In this document: in pieces, positions 38,601 through 53,600 of the stretch | How the letters are laid out: every line of letters starts with the position of its first letter | Position numbering within the stretch: the first letter of the stretch is position 1 | Source: Siphonodentalium dalli | Lineage: Eukaryota > Mollusca > Scaphopoda > Gadilida > Siphonodentaliidae | Reading direction: 5' to 3' | Assembly (NCBI GenBank): GCA_032622095.1 | Contig: CP136064.1 | Location: 115,866,004-115,930,003, forward strand | Length of the DNA stretch: 64,000 bases | Program-made: the position numbers and the translations under genes | Notes under the pieces: generated by a model | The model's database searches: none | What the model saw: only the letters and a program-made list of their open reading frames with translations | What the model was told of the DNA's origin: nothing

Positions 38601-41600
38601 AAACCGCAGGTAAGATACTGTCTTTTCTCGGCGAAGAGGACAATGAGATCCGATTTCTCCTGTGCAAGAACATAGCGGTGTCCTTGCTTACGGTGAGGAG
38701 AACGTTTTATACACTTACAGAAAGTCCGCAGATGGTGGAGCAGGCCTGGAATATCCCGAGGGAGTATGATTCCAGGGGGACAAGACCCACTCTCGTAATG
38801 GAGTGGGCCACGGACCGTCAGAAGTCTCAGTCCTTCCCAGGAGACAGGAGCAATTGTTCTCGCAGCCGTATGCAATTGTAATTGTCTAATTCACGAATAT
38901 TAAACTGTGCACTGTTCCCTCTTGACAAAATGTGCATGGTCATAGTAATCATTGATTCAATATTAAACTATTGGAAGGTATATATAAAACCGTTCCCATC
39001 GCAGTTAAATTATGGGAATGTGAAAGTGCCATGGAACATGCATGTTTTGAGGTCTATCCCACAATGACATTGAATTTGAGAAAAACACAACTGATGATTA
39101 TACAGGCGCAAGTACATCCGTCTTCTGAATTGCGAGAGCAAATGAGAGCTCGAGCTGCGTTTACATCTGGGAAGAACTGAAGTCTGGTTGGCTGGTGCGC
39201 TGTTAGTGGCACATGATGAGTCTTCCCCACCCTAAGGCTAGGAGCTGTGGCATTCGGCCTTGAAGATTTGTTTTCCAAATCAACGATGGTAGCACCCCGC
39301 CAGTCACTGGTACTGAGCAGTGGTCATGCACAATATAAAGGCTTCTTGCGGAACGGCGCTTTATATGTGTGATGACACAAATGCTTTCATTTGTGTTATT
39401 CATTTAGGTTTTCTATTTACCAGATAATCATATGGATATGTAGTAATAGAAGGAGAAGAGCCATGTTTTGGACTCTTTTGAAATTGGCACTGGCAGGCCT
39501 GCCGAATGCAAAATAAATCGTAAGCCGTAACGTATTTGTCGGTTGTCTGGTTGTGCTTAGGTACCCATAGGTTACACAAACTGTTATATTCAGTATCACG
39601 AGAGCCACATACAACTTTGATGCGACCTAGATTTCACAACCTCCAGGTGAACCGAACCGTCGTTCGCCTCCAATACGCAGGCCTGCAGTGGTCGTGCGCA
39701 ATATAAATAGAAACGCTGTTCATGTAACTGCACTTTATATGTGTGACAATACAAATGCTGTCCTTTCTGTTATTTGCCCGATAATCAATTGGATATGAGG
39801 CAATAGAAGGAAAAGAGCCATGTGTTGGTCTCTGATGGAAATTATAATGGCAGCGGCCCTGCGCAATATAAATGCATTTCCTGTAACTGTGCTTAATACG
39901 TGAGTGAAGGCTATTTGACATTTGATCTTTTCTATATGTGGAAATAGAAGGTAGAGAGCCAAGTGATGGACTCTGTTGGAAAGGCTATTGGCAGTGCATC
40001 GGGGCACATGACAATATAAATGCATAGTAGTTCACCTTGACTATTCACGGATTGAAAGCGCAGAAGTAGGCCGGTATCAGTGAAAATTGACGCACGCCAT
40101 ATTGATAGTCAGTTCGTATGTCATTGAGCCTTTGAGGCACTGACACCCTTGTACTAGTATGGAACAATTATGGCTGGCCATACATGTTTTTAAGCTCACC
40201 ATTTTGTATCATGTTAATTTGTAATATGAATGTATCGACAAACACTAATGTCTGAGGATAACAGTTCAGATGTTGTCTATTTGTTACAGTGAACACATGG
40301 AAATGTGAAACATCAAAATCGTCAAAAGTATAAACATTGATTGACTGAAATTTTATTGAGACACTGGCTAGCCAAGGAATAATTTCAACACTGCGACCAT
40401 GCTAGGTCACACGGATATGGTGACTTGCCACAAGTAGGCCAGCCAAAGGCTCTCATCCAAAATATCTCCAAAGAGTTCTGACCACGGACGGAAGTATCCT
40501 TGGATATTTAAGCAAACTATAGCTGAAGGTTCAGGCTACTGCACTTGCATATCTGTGTAGTCATGGAACAGGGAAGCCCATTCAGCAAAATACATTGAAT
40601 GATTGCAAAGAAACAGACACAATTGTCGCCGAAATATGACAGAGTACCGGTATGAATTGATGGAGATCGCCATTCGACAATGGCAACTCAGGCTTCAAGA
40701 TTCAACGAGAATCACCGAATCGATTCCCGTAATGATTCTCACAAAACTTGACAATTTGCAGTGCTTTATGACTAACATGATTCAGCATTTGATTCTCGTA
40801 AAATTCAATGTATTTTGAGCCCTGGAACTTGAAATGAAAATCCTTGGTGCCCAATCTTGTGTCAGATAATCCTAGTCCCCAATCAAACCAGTTGCACGAT
40901 TCGTAGCAACCGGACACTGTCAGTAATACTGGACAGGCATGTAAAGAACGAGAATATTCAAGAGACACAGCATTATTTGAACACAGGCCATATAATACTA
41001 TATGTTATAACAAACATAATCTCATTGTTTCTAACGATTGTTCCGATGATACAATGAGGGAAAGAAAATGGAATCGCAACAACAGGGTCAAAATTTCAAA
41101 TAAATATCTTGAAGTCGATGTAACGTTCGCGACGTTCCAAGTATCCAAATACGAGCCCTCATGTTAATAGTAATACATTCGGGCTAGCTAAGATTTGCAA
41201 ATATTAATCGGTAAGCACAATTAATTATAACGACATGTTGTATATGTACAATGATGTTCTGTGATAATCATTATCCAAATGTCGGTTAAGTTCCAGTCGC
41301 TCAACTTCAACTTACAATTAGTTGAGGCAAAAGAAATTCCATTGCATTACAAGTTCTATCTTGTTTATGAATACATGTAAATTATCGTCGAAGGAGACAT
41401 TTTTGTCCTGGCCAACTTTCTGCGCACTAACAGAGCTGTTGCATATACGATGAGGTAGCGTACATGAAATGAACGTAGCGAGAAGTCGGCTTCATGAAAA
41501 AGAGTTAGCACGAAATTAGGAGACTTCGCATACCGTACCACGTGGACTCCGAAATCGGACGATTCATGCCACCGTATATGTTGCACAATAATGCAATATA

Positions 41601-44600
41601 GGTTTGCTACAAGTAAACGATGTGCGTCTGTAGTCATTGTCAAAATGGCCATCAATGGCGCAGTTCTCAACGTGATTTTGTCGATTCCAATCCCAAAAGT
41701 GCAGTTGGTAATATCCCGTAGAGAAAATTATCCCACTTTCCAAGTCAGGTACGGTAACTCTAAACATAACAACGCAACACAACTTTTACCTAAATAATTT
41801 AACCGTATATATGATAATCTTACCAATAAAAACTAGGTTTTAAATATTTATTTTAACTTGTATCAATGTGAAAAAGGAGGGATATTCTGAATTGAACAGA
41901 AAAGAACCGTGACAACTTTAGAATAACGCTGCGTCAGTCTCGGGGGGGAAAATCAGTGAGAATTTACACCACGATATACCAAAACTATTTTGGAGAAGGG
42001 TCCCTATACAGACCACATCCGATCATCACCAAACTTCATATGGATCTTTTGGGTGACCAAACTTGGGTACCCCATGCACTACCCAGCTTTTTTAAATATT
42101 CAGTTGGGTACCCAACTTTAAAAAAATTTACATTTGGGTACCCAGCTTTATGAAATCTCACACAGAATGTAATTTAATTAGTGATTGCCATCAGTTTTTT
42201 AAATAAACCTGTTAAATTTGTGAATACTTGTTTATGTATGATATATATTCACCACGATACGCTTGACCACAGGAGCCTGGAATTTGGTCAAAAACCCTCT
42301 TTTATTGTCGGAACCTGCAGTCCCGGGTGCTGGTTCCGCCAATAAAAGAGGGTTTTTGACCAAATTCCAGGCTCCTGTAGCTTGACAATAGCGGAGAGAA
42401 GAATTGTAGGCACAGGACATAGGTCCTAAAAGCTGGGTACCCAACTGAAATTTGTTATAAAAGCTGGGTACCCAACTGAACGAAAGGCGGTGATAGTTAT
42501 GGGAGGCCCTATTCATATTTATTATTTATTTACGCTTAAGCGCAAATATTTGCGCTTAATTGCAAATAACTTCTATCATTTTTCCTTAAGCGCAAATATT
42601 TATGCTTAAGCGTTAATAATTTGCACTTAAACAAAAATCATTTACACTTAAGGTCAAATCATTTGCGCTTAATCGCAAATAAAAATTAATATTCATTGAC
42701 CCCCCCCCCCCCTGAATTAATTTTAATTGGCACAGGCCTAAACACATCACTCAAGTCTAAATAGACCACCATATGAGGGAAGCAATCCCCCAGTAACCCC
42801 TAGATCCCTTTTATGACCATGGAAATGATATAGATCTGTGCAGGATATGTCTCATTTATAAAATATACTAGATCTATGGGATGGAGACACAAATTCTTGG
42901 GGACAGGGATGTTGATAATATGAAAATAGGGTTCCCCCCTATTTCAAGTCAATAAGTACACCATATGAGGGAAGCAAGCCCCTGGTAACCCCTAATTCCC
43001 TTTTTATAAATTGATAGACATATTTGCGCTTAACGCAAATGATTTATGCTCAAGCGCAAATGATTTACACTTAAGCACAAATTATTTGCTCTTAAGCACA
43101 ACTAAATAATAAATGTGAAAAGAGCCATTTCAGGGTCAGTGCATGCTTGAGTTGAACCAGGAGTCTAGTCTAACTATAAGTTGTAGGCTAGTATTTAATT
43201 TTTTTTTCAAATTGAAATGTACCGGGTATATGGAATTAATAAAAGAATACACTTTTAATTAAAACAAATCAATTAAAGTCACGAAAATACTAACTTTGTA
43301 AAGTTCGGACTCTATATAAACGACAGTTGCACCACACCATCAGACTTAAATACCTCACACAGTTTTTATGAACGCTACTCTAAAATAGTTTTAGTATGTC
43401 GTGGTGTTCGTAAGTAAATTCTCAATGATTTTCCCCAGAGACTAACGCAATGTTATTCTAACGTGGTGTTCTTTTATGTTCTGTTCAGGATATCCTTCCT
43501 TTTTTTAACATTTATACAAGTTAAAATAAATATTTAAAATCTAGTTTTTAATGATAAGATGATCATATATATGGTTAAATTAGTTAGGTAAAAGTTGTGT
43601 TGCGTGAATTTAGAGTTATCCCTCCTGTACATCTGGGATCTTAGCCAGTGGAGATTTACCGAATACAATCGAGCACCGTTCGACTGTTTCCGGGGATCTT
43701 ATCGAGGGAAGAACAGCAAAAAAAATCACAAAATGTGACAGATATAGACAAAAAATGTAATTTGCAATCGTAAACCGATCTTACAATTACCGTCAAGCGA
43801 ACTCTGGGAAGAATAGAGCGCCACATCACCCGGCGGAGTATTTGTTATGTTTAGGGTTACCTAACTTGAAACTGGGATAATTTTCTCTACGGGATATTAC
43901 CAATTGCCCCAAACAAAATTTCGAGATAAAATGTGTCAATAAAAACACGGAATTTTTATAAATTGCGTTGCGCCTACTATGAAACGAAGAGTTTCTGCGC
44001 GCACTTAAAAAATATTAAATGACCGGGTAAGCAACGGATAAATTGCAAGTTTGTTATCAACAATAAATATTGAGTTGATAAACTCGCAATAGAGAAATAC
44101 TTCCTTTAGTTAAAACCACGTCTGATAGGTCCAAGGAGAGAAATAAAACTGGCTAGATGAATTGTTAAGAGCGCGGGATTTGCACGGGACGCATTCATGC
44201 GTGAGCTAATCCGAGCGCTGATTGACCGGAGTCGCTGATTGACCGGAGTAGGCAAATAAACGGACAATAAATTTTAACCCTCCTGATAACACAAGGCCGA
44301 GGATAATAATCCATATAGTTCAGTTGAAGGGCTTCTCCTTGGCGGAAAAATTTCCCTTGAATAAGTGGTTGTGATATGGGGAAAATATCGACAGCATAAA
44401 ACGTGTATAAATTAAATGAAAGTGTCAATGACACTGTAGCTCAACTTCGAAAGGAAATAATTTCATATGTTACAGTCAATGGAGCAATTAGGAATGCGGA
44501 AAGTTGAAATGTCTAAGTAATACTAGATTATCAACATGAAGAGATATCTATAAAGTAAAATCCAAGATGGTTACTGGAGGCTATGTTTTCCAATGAAATC

Positions 44601-47600
44601 CAATAACATTTGATAACTTCCATCTAGTAGATTAATATCAAGATTAATATGAAGTTTGGTGATGATCGGATGAGGGAAGTGACTGTAGGGTGTGCCAAAG
44701 AGTAAAATCCAAGATGGCTACCAGCAGACATGTTTTTTTGCCGAATGATGCTAAAATGACTCGTTCACATCTACATGTAAATGTCAACAGCCATGACAAA
44801 TTTCATAATGATCCGACCAAAGCTATGACTTGTAGCCCGTGCCAAATGATTTAGTCATGCAAAGAGTAAAATCCAAGATGGCTGCCAGCGGCCATGTTTT
44901 ATGGCCGAATTACCCCAAAATAACTCGTTCCCATCTACATATCAATGTTAACACCCATGAAAAATTTCATGATGATCCGACCAAAGGTACGACCCTGAAT
45001 GCCCCCAAAATGAATCTACATGTCAATATTAACTTCCACGAGAAATTTCATGATGATCAGACAAACACTCCAGCCTGTAGCCCGTGCCAATGGATTGAAT
45101 TTTGAAATCCAAGATGGCCACTGACGGCCATGTTTTTTTGCTGAAAGACCCCAAAATGACTAGTTCCCATCTACATGTCAATGTCAACACCCATGACAAA
45201 TTTCATAATGATCTGACCAAAGGTACGACCTGTAGCCCGTGCCAAAGGATTTAGTCATACAAAGAGTAAAATCCAAGATGGCTGCTGGCGGCCATGTTTT
45301 TTTGCCGAATGACCCCAAAATGATTCGTTCCCATTTACATGTCATTGTTAACATCTATGACAAATTTCATGTTGATCCGACCAAATGTACGACCTGTAGC
45401 CCATGCCAAATGATTTAGTCATACAAAGAGTAAATCCAAGATGGCTGCTGGTGGCCATGTTTTTTGGCCGAATGACTCTAAAATGACTCGTTCCCATCTA
45501 CATATCAATATTAACATCCATGACAAATTTCATGATGATCATACAAACAGTACGACCTGTAGCCCATGCTAATGGATTGAATTTTGAAATCCAAAGATGG
45601 CTGCTGGCAGCCATGTTTTTTTGCCGAATGAGCCCAAAATGACTCGTTCCCATCTACATGTCAATGTCAACAGACATGACAAATGTCATGATGATCTGGC
45701 CAAAGGTACGATCTGTAGCCCGTGCCAAAGGATTTAGTCATGCAAAGAGCAAAATCCAAGATGGCTGCTGCCATGTTTTTTGGCCGAATGACCCCAAAAT
45801 GACTCGTTCCCATCTACTTTTCAATATTAGCATCCATGACAAATTTTATGATGATCAGACAAACAATACAGCCTGTAGCCCGTGCTAATGGATTGAATTT
45901 TGAAATCCAAGATGGCCACTGGTGGCAATGTTTTTTTGCCGAATGACCCCAAAATGACTCGTTCCCATCTACATGCCAATGTCAAGAGCTATGACAAATT
46001 TCATAATGATCTGACCAAAGGTACAACCTGTAGCCCGTGCTAAAGGAAATTGTTGACAGACGCACACATACACACACAGATGACGGATACCAAAGTAAAG
46101 TTGGGCTAAAAAACTGTAAATTACCTGCTGAACCAACATTCTTTTCTGGCTCCACGTCAGAACTATCGGGCAAGGCAAACTCTCTGAAGTCGAGGTCTTT
46201 GATTTCCTCAAAAACACAGCTTGCGATAGAACAGCCCAATGAAATTGGACAATTCCTGAAATACAAAAACCAGACCATATTACGTACCATTATCTAAACT
46301 AATCTTCTCAGAATAAAGGCATGTCCTGTCAGTCATGAATAGTTTTAAACTGAAGCAAGTTAATTTGAGGTAAGATTATTTGACACAGGAAAGGATCATA
46401 CCAGCTCCTTATTGACACAGGTCGTGTGAGTCTGATAACTCAAATATCCCCAGGTAATGTTACCATTTATCCATGACATATTTGCCATGGTACAGGGTTC
46501 TTTTACATTCGCACATTCTTGCAGATAGGACAGCCACTACAGACGGCGACTCGAGTGTCGCAATTTCTCAGTCAATGGTGTCAAAATATTCTCGGGGAAA
46601 TTCCGTCATCCTATGTTGGGTGTTCCTCTTGTTTCTTTTGCATTTTCAAATGGCAACTTGGCAGCAAGTCATCACATATGGTATATATGTGAATGGTAGT
46701 TTTCCAAAAGGGCCTAGCTGTGGGCTCATTGGTCCAACACACGAGTCAATAACAATGAAATCGTCTTTTAATGTCTTCTAATAAAAAATAAAATTCCAAT
46801 TTATTAAATGATACCATTCACTTGTAGACAGGACGCAATGTTCATCCATATTCCATACATTCTCTTTCGGGTATTTTGTATTTGATGCAGAATCTTGTTA
46901 TATAATACTTCACTTTAGAATTTCCCCTATAGATATTGGATTTGAAGTAGCCATTATGTTTTTACCTAAAATGAACTTAGCAATGTTATTGAATTCCACA
47001 TCCAGTGACTTCGTCTATCTCCGTCGTTGATAAAAAAAGAAAATACTCGAGTCAACGCTCTGATTGCGTCACTCAATTAGAACAAATCCTATCCTTGTGA
47101 TTGATGCTTTAGTTGCATCGCGTCACTCGTGATGCTGTGTGAATACCTCTGTGATATTATGTTTGTCCTAATTGAGCATTGATGCAGATGACACTCGCGT
47201 CGCCGTCTGAATAGGCCTTCGGCATTGGCTCCCGATCCAAAGGTGTGCCTATCGCATGCAGTGTGAACTCTGGACCAGTGTTCGTGCTGGACTGAAAAAT
47301 CTTTTGGCCAAATGAAAATTTTATTTGAAAATGTTTTTTGGCCAAATTAAATCCTAATTTTCTGGGCGGTTCACAATTGATGACTAAAATATTTGTTATA
47401 AACTTTATTTGTTACTCAGAATAAAAACATAATTAAAACAACTTTAATAACATAATATTATATGAAAATATAGGTATAAAAGTTACATACTGCAACAATG
47501 AGACATTCACGAAGAAACATCCGCAAAAACCCGAAATGTGTTGTCCCGCGAGATATCCCATCGCTACGGCTCCATTTACATGGCCAGATCAGCCTTACTA

Positions 47601-50600
47601 CAATTTCCTAAAATAACTTGCATCGCGTGAAACCCGAAATGTGTTGTCCTGCCCCCATTGCCATGGCCAGATCAGAGTAGCAGTAAACACCCATAGTATA
47701 GGGCGTAATAACAATGTAGCAATTTGATGAAGATGGCTCCTCCTACCAGCTTGTCTTCTATATTGATTGACAGCATGGCCAATTTGGAGTGTGGGGTTGA
47801 AATGTTCAATCTCTGTTGTGTACTGCGCACACGTGGGTGTCTCAATTAGATTGACGTTCTGAATTTTCATAACGATGCACAGGTGTGTCTTCCTTTGATA
47901 GTGTGTCAGGCATTTAATTAGGGTGGTGATGCTAGCATGTTATTGATTCTCTGCCATGTCTGGGAATTCCAATGCTTCCTCATAAATATTTATATATGAT
48001 CGACCAGGAACAGGACGACTTATTTCCCTTAAAGGTCTCATTTATTGTGTCAGCTTTGATATTTTTCCAACATCATTTTGAACGGCATCCGAATGGAGAC
48101 CAGGAGTTGGATAATAACATGAAATTATTCAAATGTGAATTTTAAATTGCACCATTGGATGATGTCAATACCTGATTATCAACTTGAGTGATGGGTCTAT
48201 GACCTTTTTCAAGATACTAAACAGACAGACAGCAGACAGATGTGAATTTTTTTTTTTAAATTAAAAGATATTAAAAAATAGGCTAACACAATTCAGCGCT
48301 GACAATACGCGACCGCGTTGACTCTCAAGGCAACGCGTTAAACTTCAACGCGATCTGCGCTAAACTTCAACGAGGTCCACTGAATTTCAATGCGGTCCTA
48401 ATGTACGCTCAACGCATTTTCAACGTGACGACCTGGTTGCACCACAGGGGTTTGACAAGATGATAGTAAATAAAAAATATAATATATAGAATAGGTAGCA
48501 ACTACAGGATTAGCGATTCAAATGCATCATATTTTGTTATTTTTGGTAACACAAAAATCAGAAACGGTAAACACATTATCGATCGTGTCAATCTCCATAT
48601 CCATTTATTTTATGACTATTATACATCAATCTGACCGCTGTGACGTACATTTAGCATAGCATTGACTATATTACCTTATGTTCTCTTTATATCACCGCGA
48701 TGCCACACATTGACGGGTGAGGACTGCATTCAAAGGGACAATTATTTTGAGAATATGTGTACATATATCAACTTGAAACATCTGAACTGCACAATGGGTA
48801 AAAGTGATTGCGGCATATTCCCTTATCAGATTGATGCACAGGTTTTGGTAGTTTTATATACCTTTTTCATGAGAATGATGTGACCGTTGTTGTAAATAAA
48901 TGAACAGGTATCTAACTGGAAACCTGAAGTAGATTAAATTTCCAGTGAGGAAATTGGAATTTCTTTCGTTGTAATACTATTTACCCTATCGACGTTAATT
49001 AACCGTCGCGCGTTCATACACATATAATTAACACTAGCTTTACTTACAGTGTTCGTCTTACTAAAGATTCTTCCAACTATTAGAAAGAAACAAAAGTTTT
49101 TTGCAAGCATTTACGATAACGCTTCTGTAGGTTGAGCACCCGTGTGACACCAGAACTTAATTGACCTTGACATATATAATTGCAATAAAACTTGTACTCC
49201 GAGTCCGAAATCGGTAAAATGTGTAGTTGGGGAATTTCACTTTCGTTTATTGTCGTTACTATAATGCCAAAAATGTTGATTTCCTTTTGGTTTGTTATAA
49301 CCTATGTCAATTACTTATAAAATGAATTAAAAAATAACAAAAAGTACGTCTTATATTTCAACTTTTATCCACATTTATTTTAACATTTTTAGGTCTTTTA
49401 TGGTTTACAAGAGTTATCTATCCTGGCAACACGCTAACTTACAAGATAACCGTCAGCCCCATTTTGCGCTTTTTTAAAACTGAATATATAGTTATTCCTT
49501 GTAGAAGTTGCAGTTATATCTAGTAGTTGATATTTGCAATGTTTATAAGTATGCAAAAATAATGGGAACTATTAAATCAAACGCGCGCTGAAATAACTCT
49601 TGAGAAACTTACGACGGTATCTTGAGAAGTCGGCCCTGCGCGAACACGGCCCCATACGAAGACGGCCCCAGCCTAGGCTAACTTCTATTTTCAGTTACAA
49701 TGAAAATACAAATAAAAACGATAAATGACCCAGAATGACTGGAACATTTATATGGCTATGGTATAGATCCCAAACAAATATGACAAATTGAAATATATCG
49801 GCTCGTGGTAAGTTGTGCATCAAAATATATTTTTATAAGTAATATTAATCCGTTCACGTACGAAGATATAAAGAGTTCAAGGTCAAGGTAAGCAGCTCCA
49901 TGCAAATTGGAATGTGATAACTTTCCGAGCTGAGTAATTGAACAGCCGGGGTATAGGCTCTGTATAGCTAGTTCCCCAATCGAGTACAACCATAGTAATG
50001 GCGATATCTGTAACAGACACAAATTTTTAAAAACAAATTTATTACTTCAAAATAAACATTTCAAGGTACGAATTGTGGCAAAAGAAGGTAGTATTATATA
50101 TCTTTATGTCATTGAGTATATATAAGCACAGTTACTGGACATAAAGTCCCAAAAATAAGGTTTTAATCGAGTTTAGAAATCAGTATCCTTATAAAGAAGT
50201 AGAAAGTAATGTATCTATTGATTCATGGCCCGACAAACATATCTCAAATAAAAGCACTAAACGCAAAATACCGGCCATAATGTCGCTTGTTTCCTATAAA
50301 TAACATACTCACCTACAACTATGCATCGATCAAATCATTCCGGACGCCAAATTAACGGAGTTTAAAACAATTTTTCACCGTGATCGTCCAGTGACTCGAC
50401 ACCATCCTTGAATTCTTAATCGAAACTAATCGGATGCGGAAATAAACTGGCAAATGAAAAATGACAACCCACTAAAACGGAACAATTAGGAGATCGCGAT
50501 TTTTTGGTTTTTGACATGGTCATCGTCAAATAAAGCGTTAACAAATCCCCATTTTAGGCCTATTAATATTATACGCTATGTGGTCGACCTTTTGTGATAT

Positions 50601-53600
50601 AACACTCAAATCAGCAAATCAGATCACACTCCTACGGAGATTGCCGGGATGTGCCAATTAACGATGACGGACTATTTATCCGTCGAAAAAAAGAAAATTA
50701 AACTCCTCAAATTAAAACAATTGGTAATTAAATCAGATAAAGTGGTTATTATTTAAAAACTGGGCGTCATATAATAAACCTTTTATCACAGCAGTGAGTT
50801 GATTCTCGACATCACATCACGTCTCGTTGAGGTGGGCATTATTGACGGATCAATCTCTCTGCCTGCGGCAGCTCGTTTGATCCGGCAATCTACCCACCTT
50901 AACTCGACGTGATACTACGACACGGATCAACACACTGTTGTGATAATATGTATGCATTTGTTTGCTTTATGGATGCCAGTAAAGCGTTTGACAGAGTTGA
51001 CCACAGCGTGTTATTCGAAACGCTTGAAAGTCGAGATGTTCCCAAGCAGATTATTGGTCTGCTGTCCGCGTGGTTAAAAAAACAAATGTTTTATGTCCGT
51101 TGGTGTTCTGTATATTCCACCCAACCAGCGGTGTAAGGCAGGGAAGAATACTAAGCCATCTCTTATTCAATGTATATACGGATAACTGTTTTATGTTCGT
51201 TGGTGTTCTGTATATTGATGTGGCTTCCACCCAACCAGTGGTGTAAAACAGGGAAGTATACTTACCATCTCTTATTCAATGTATATACGGACAATTTGAG
51301 CAGGAAATTGAATGGAACCAACATTGGATGGATGATTGGCTCAAAACCATTGAACCACCTAGTCTTCGTCGCCTATTGCGTGTGTGCACTAACGAGGCTG
51401 ACAGATTAAACCTTAGTTACAACATCTCAAGCCTCCATTCCTAATTCCATGCCTATTGGTATTTTTCGAAAACTTATTAAATCTCAATGGTAACGATCTT
51501 ACGTTCGTTGCTAGTGCCAATTATCTCGGACACGTTATAAATGACGACCTATCTGACGATGGCGATTTACAACGTATACTATATACCTAAACCAACCAAC
51601 CAAGCAAACTAAGGAAAGACAAAAAGGTCGACCACATAGCATATAATATTAATAGGCCTAAAATGGGGATTTGTTAACGCTTTATTTGACGATGACCATG
51701 CATAATCTCATCTAATTATATAGCCAACACCTATTAAACTACATAACTACAACTTTTGAATAATTCGCTGTAATAATTCACAAACTACTAGCGAGATAAT
51801 CATGTTTTCGGCCTCCGATAAAGCCATATAGTAGATCCGACGTCCAAAACGAAAAATCGCGATCTCCTAATTGTTCCGTTTTAGTGGGTTGGCATTTTTC
51901 ATTTCCCAGTTTATTTCCGCATCCGATTAGTTTCGGTTAAGAATTCAAGGATGGTGTCGAGTCACTGGACGATCACATTGAAAAATGTTTTAAACTCCGT
52001 TAATTTGGCGTCCGGAATGATTTTATCGCTGCATAGTTGTAGGTGAGTATGTTATTTATAGGAAACAAGCGACATTATGGCCGGTATTTTGCGTTTAGTG
52101 CTTTTATTTGAGATATGTTTGTCGGGCCATGAATCAATAGATACATTACTTTCTACTTCTTTATAAGGATACCGATTTCTAAACTCGATTAAAACCTTAT
52201 TTTTGGGACTTTATGACATTATGTCCAGTAACTGTGATACAGTCATTCAGGCAGTAAAGGGTCACTTTTTATGTTTGTGCTGCACCTGTCTGTATGCAAG
52301 TACAATGGATACAAATTTATATATCATTTTGTTCATAAAACCTAGCTCTATGATACATCCTATGTGATGTTCACAAATTTTGCTCTTTCTGTTTAAAATA
52401 CGCGATTAAAGATAGCACGAAATTCAGGCAATAAGGGGTCAATTCAGGCAGTAAAGGGTCACCTTTCGTTTGAGCTGTATATATCACAATTTATGGCTGT
52501 TTGTGTGTTATTAAACCACAAATAACATGTGCAAGATGTATTTATTCCAATTAAAAGTTTTGTATCAAACACTAACTTGTTTACTTAACTTTACTATAGA
52601 CTCCATTTCAGCATCACCAGAATGTAAACAAAACGATGTTCAAAACAATTACCAAGGCACAGACGATACACGTGTACGTCATCATCGGGGAAACTAATTC
52701 TATGTTTTTGATGATGATAATTAGCGCTTATAGAATGACAATCAATAACCGATTTGTAGAAAAATTAGTTGCTGAGAGATACCGGTATTTTTTTTATATT
52801 TTTTTTTATTGGAAATACAAACTCAAATTAGTAATTACATTTGTTCCCAACATAATATGGCCCTATGCACAGTTAATAACATTCACTCAAAAAATCATAT
52901 GTAGTAGTGTTATAGTGTGTGAGTGAATGTTTTGTGTTCATAATACAAACATATAGTAGTAGTATAATCAGAGCAGTGGTGCATAGCAACAGTTGGGTGG
53001 ATGGTGTGCAGTCAGGATAGGACAGCTTCATTCTTTCTATGGGATAAACAGGGGTAAAGGCAACAAACTGATATAAAACACTGGAAAGTGGAAATTTACC
53101 AGAACAGAAGGTGGCGGACAAGATCATTTGATCGTTTCAAGCCCCTTGGGAGATTGCATCCCAAATCCCAAGTGGATCAGTTATAAGATGCATTGTGGAT
53201 TGTACTGTCTTGAGTTGCCTCAAGTGGCAAAGTTGTTTTTACTGCCTATAACTTATTTAATTACATATCTTTAACTCACATTTTTTACTCATATTTAATT
53301 GTCAGTGAACTGAAATATCAAAGCTCAATATTTATTTTTCGGACAGTACACATTTTTGTATGTTTTGTAGTTTCTAAATTAATTAATGACACAAACACAC
53401 ACAAAACTGACACCATATTCATATGGCCTACATGCATGTTTATATGACCATGAATAGCAAATGTGGTGTACTCATTTCATTGCAACATGTGCAGCTCTCA
53501 CCAGTGCCAAATCTGATTGACATATACATTTATCAAATTAGTATTATTGGTTTGTGAGCTAGTCCACTTATGACTTTATTTGTGGATCACGATGCAAGCA

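Larger units (their letters stand above)
41704..43905. repeat. Long-range inverted repeat pair (290 and 530 bp arms)
   Basis: 41704-41993 (GTAATATCCCGTAGAGAAAA, AAATATTTATTTTAACTTGT, AATTTACACCACGATATACC) is inverted at 43376-43905. The right arm carries a roughly 210-bp insertion (about 43640-43850). The 1.4-kb loop contains the GGGTACCCAAC repeats, a strong hairpin and two clusters of CTTAAGCGCAAAT repeats. Probably a fold-back transposon with later insertions. Confidence 0.75.

Noticed and set aside
46473-46781. 102-codon plus-strand frame with a hydrophobic segment
   Set aside because: No splice sites, poly(A) signal or recognised similarity; the length is within chance for this amount of sequence.
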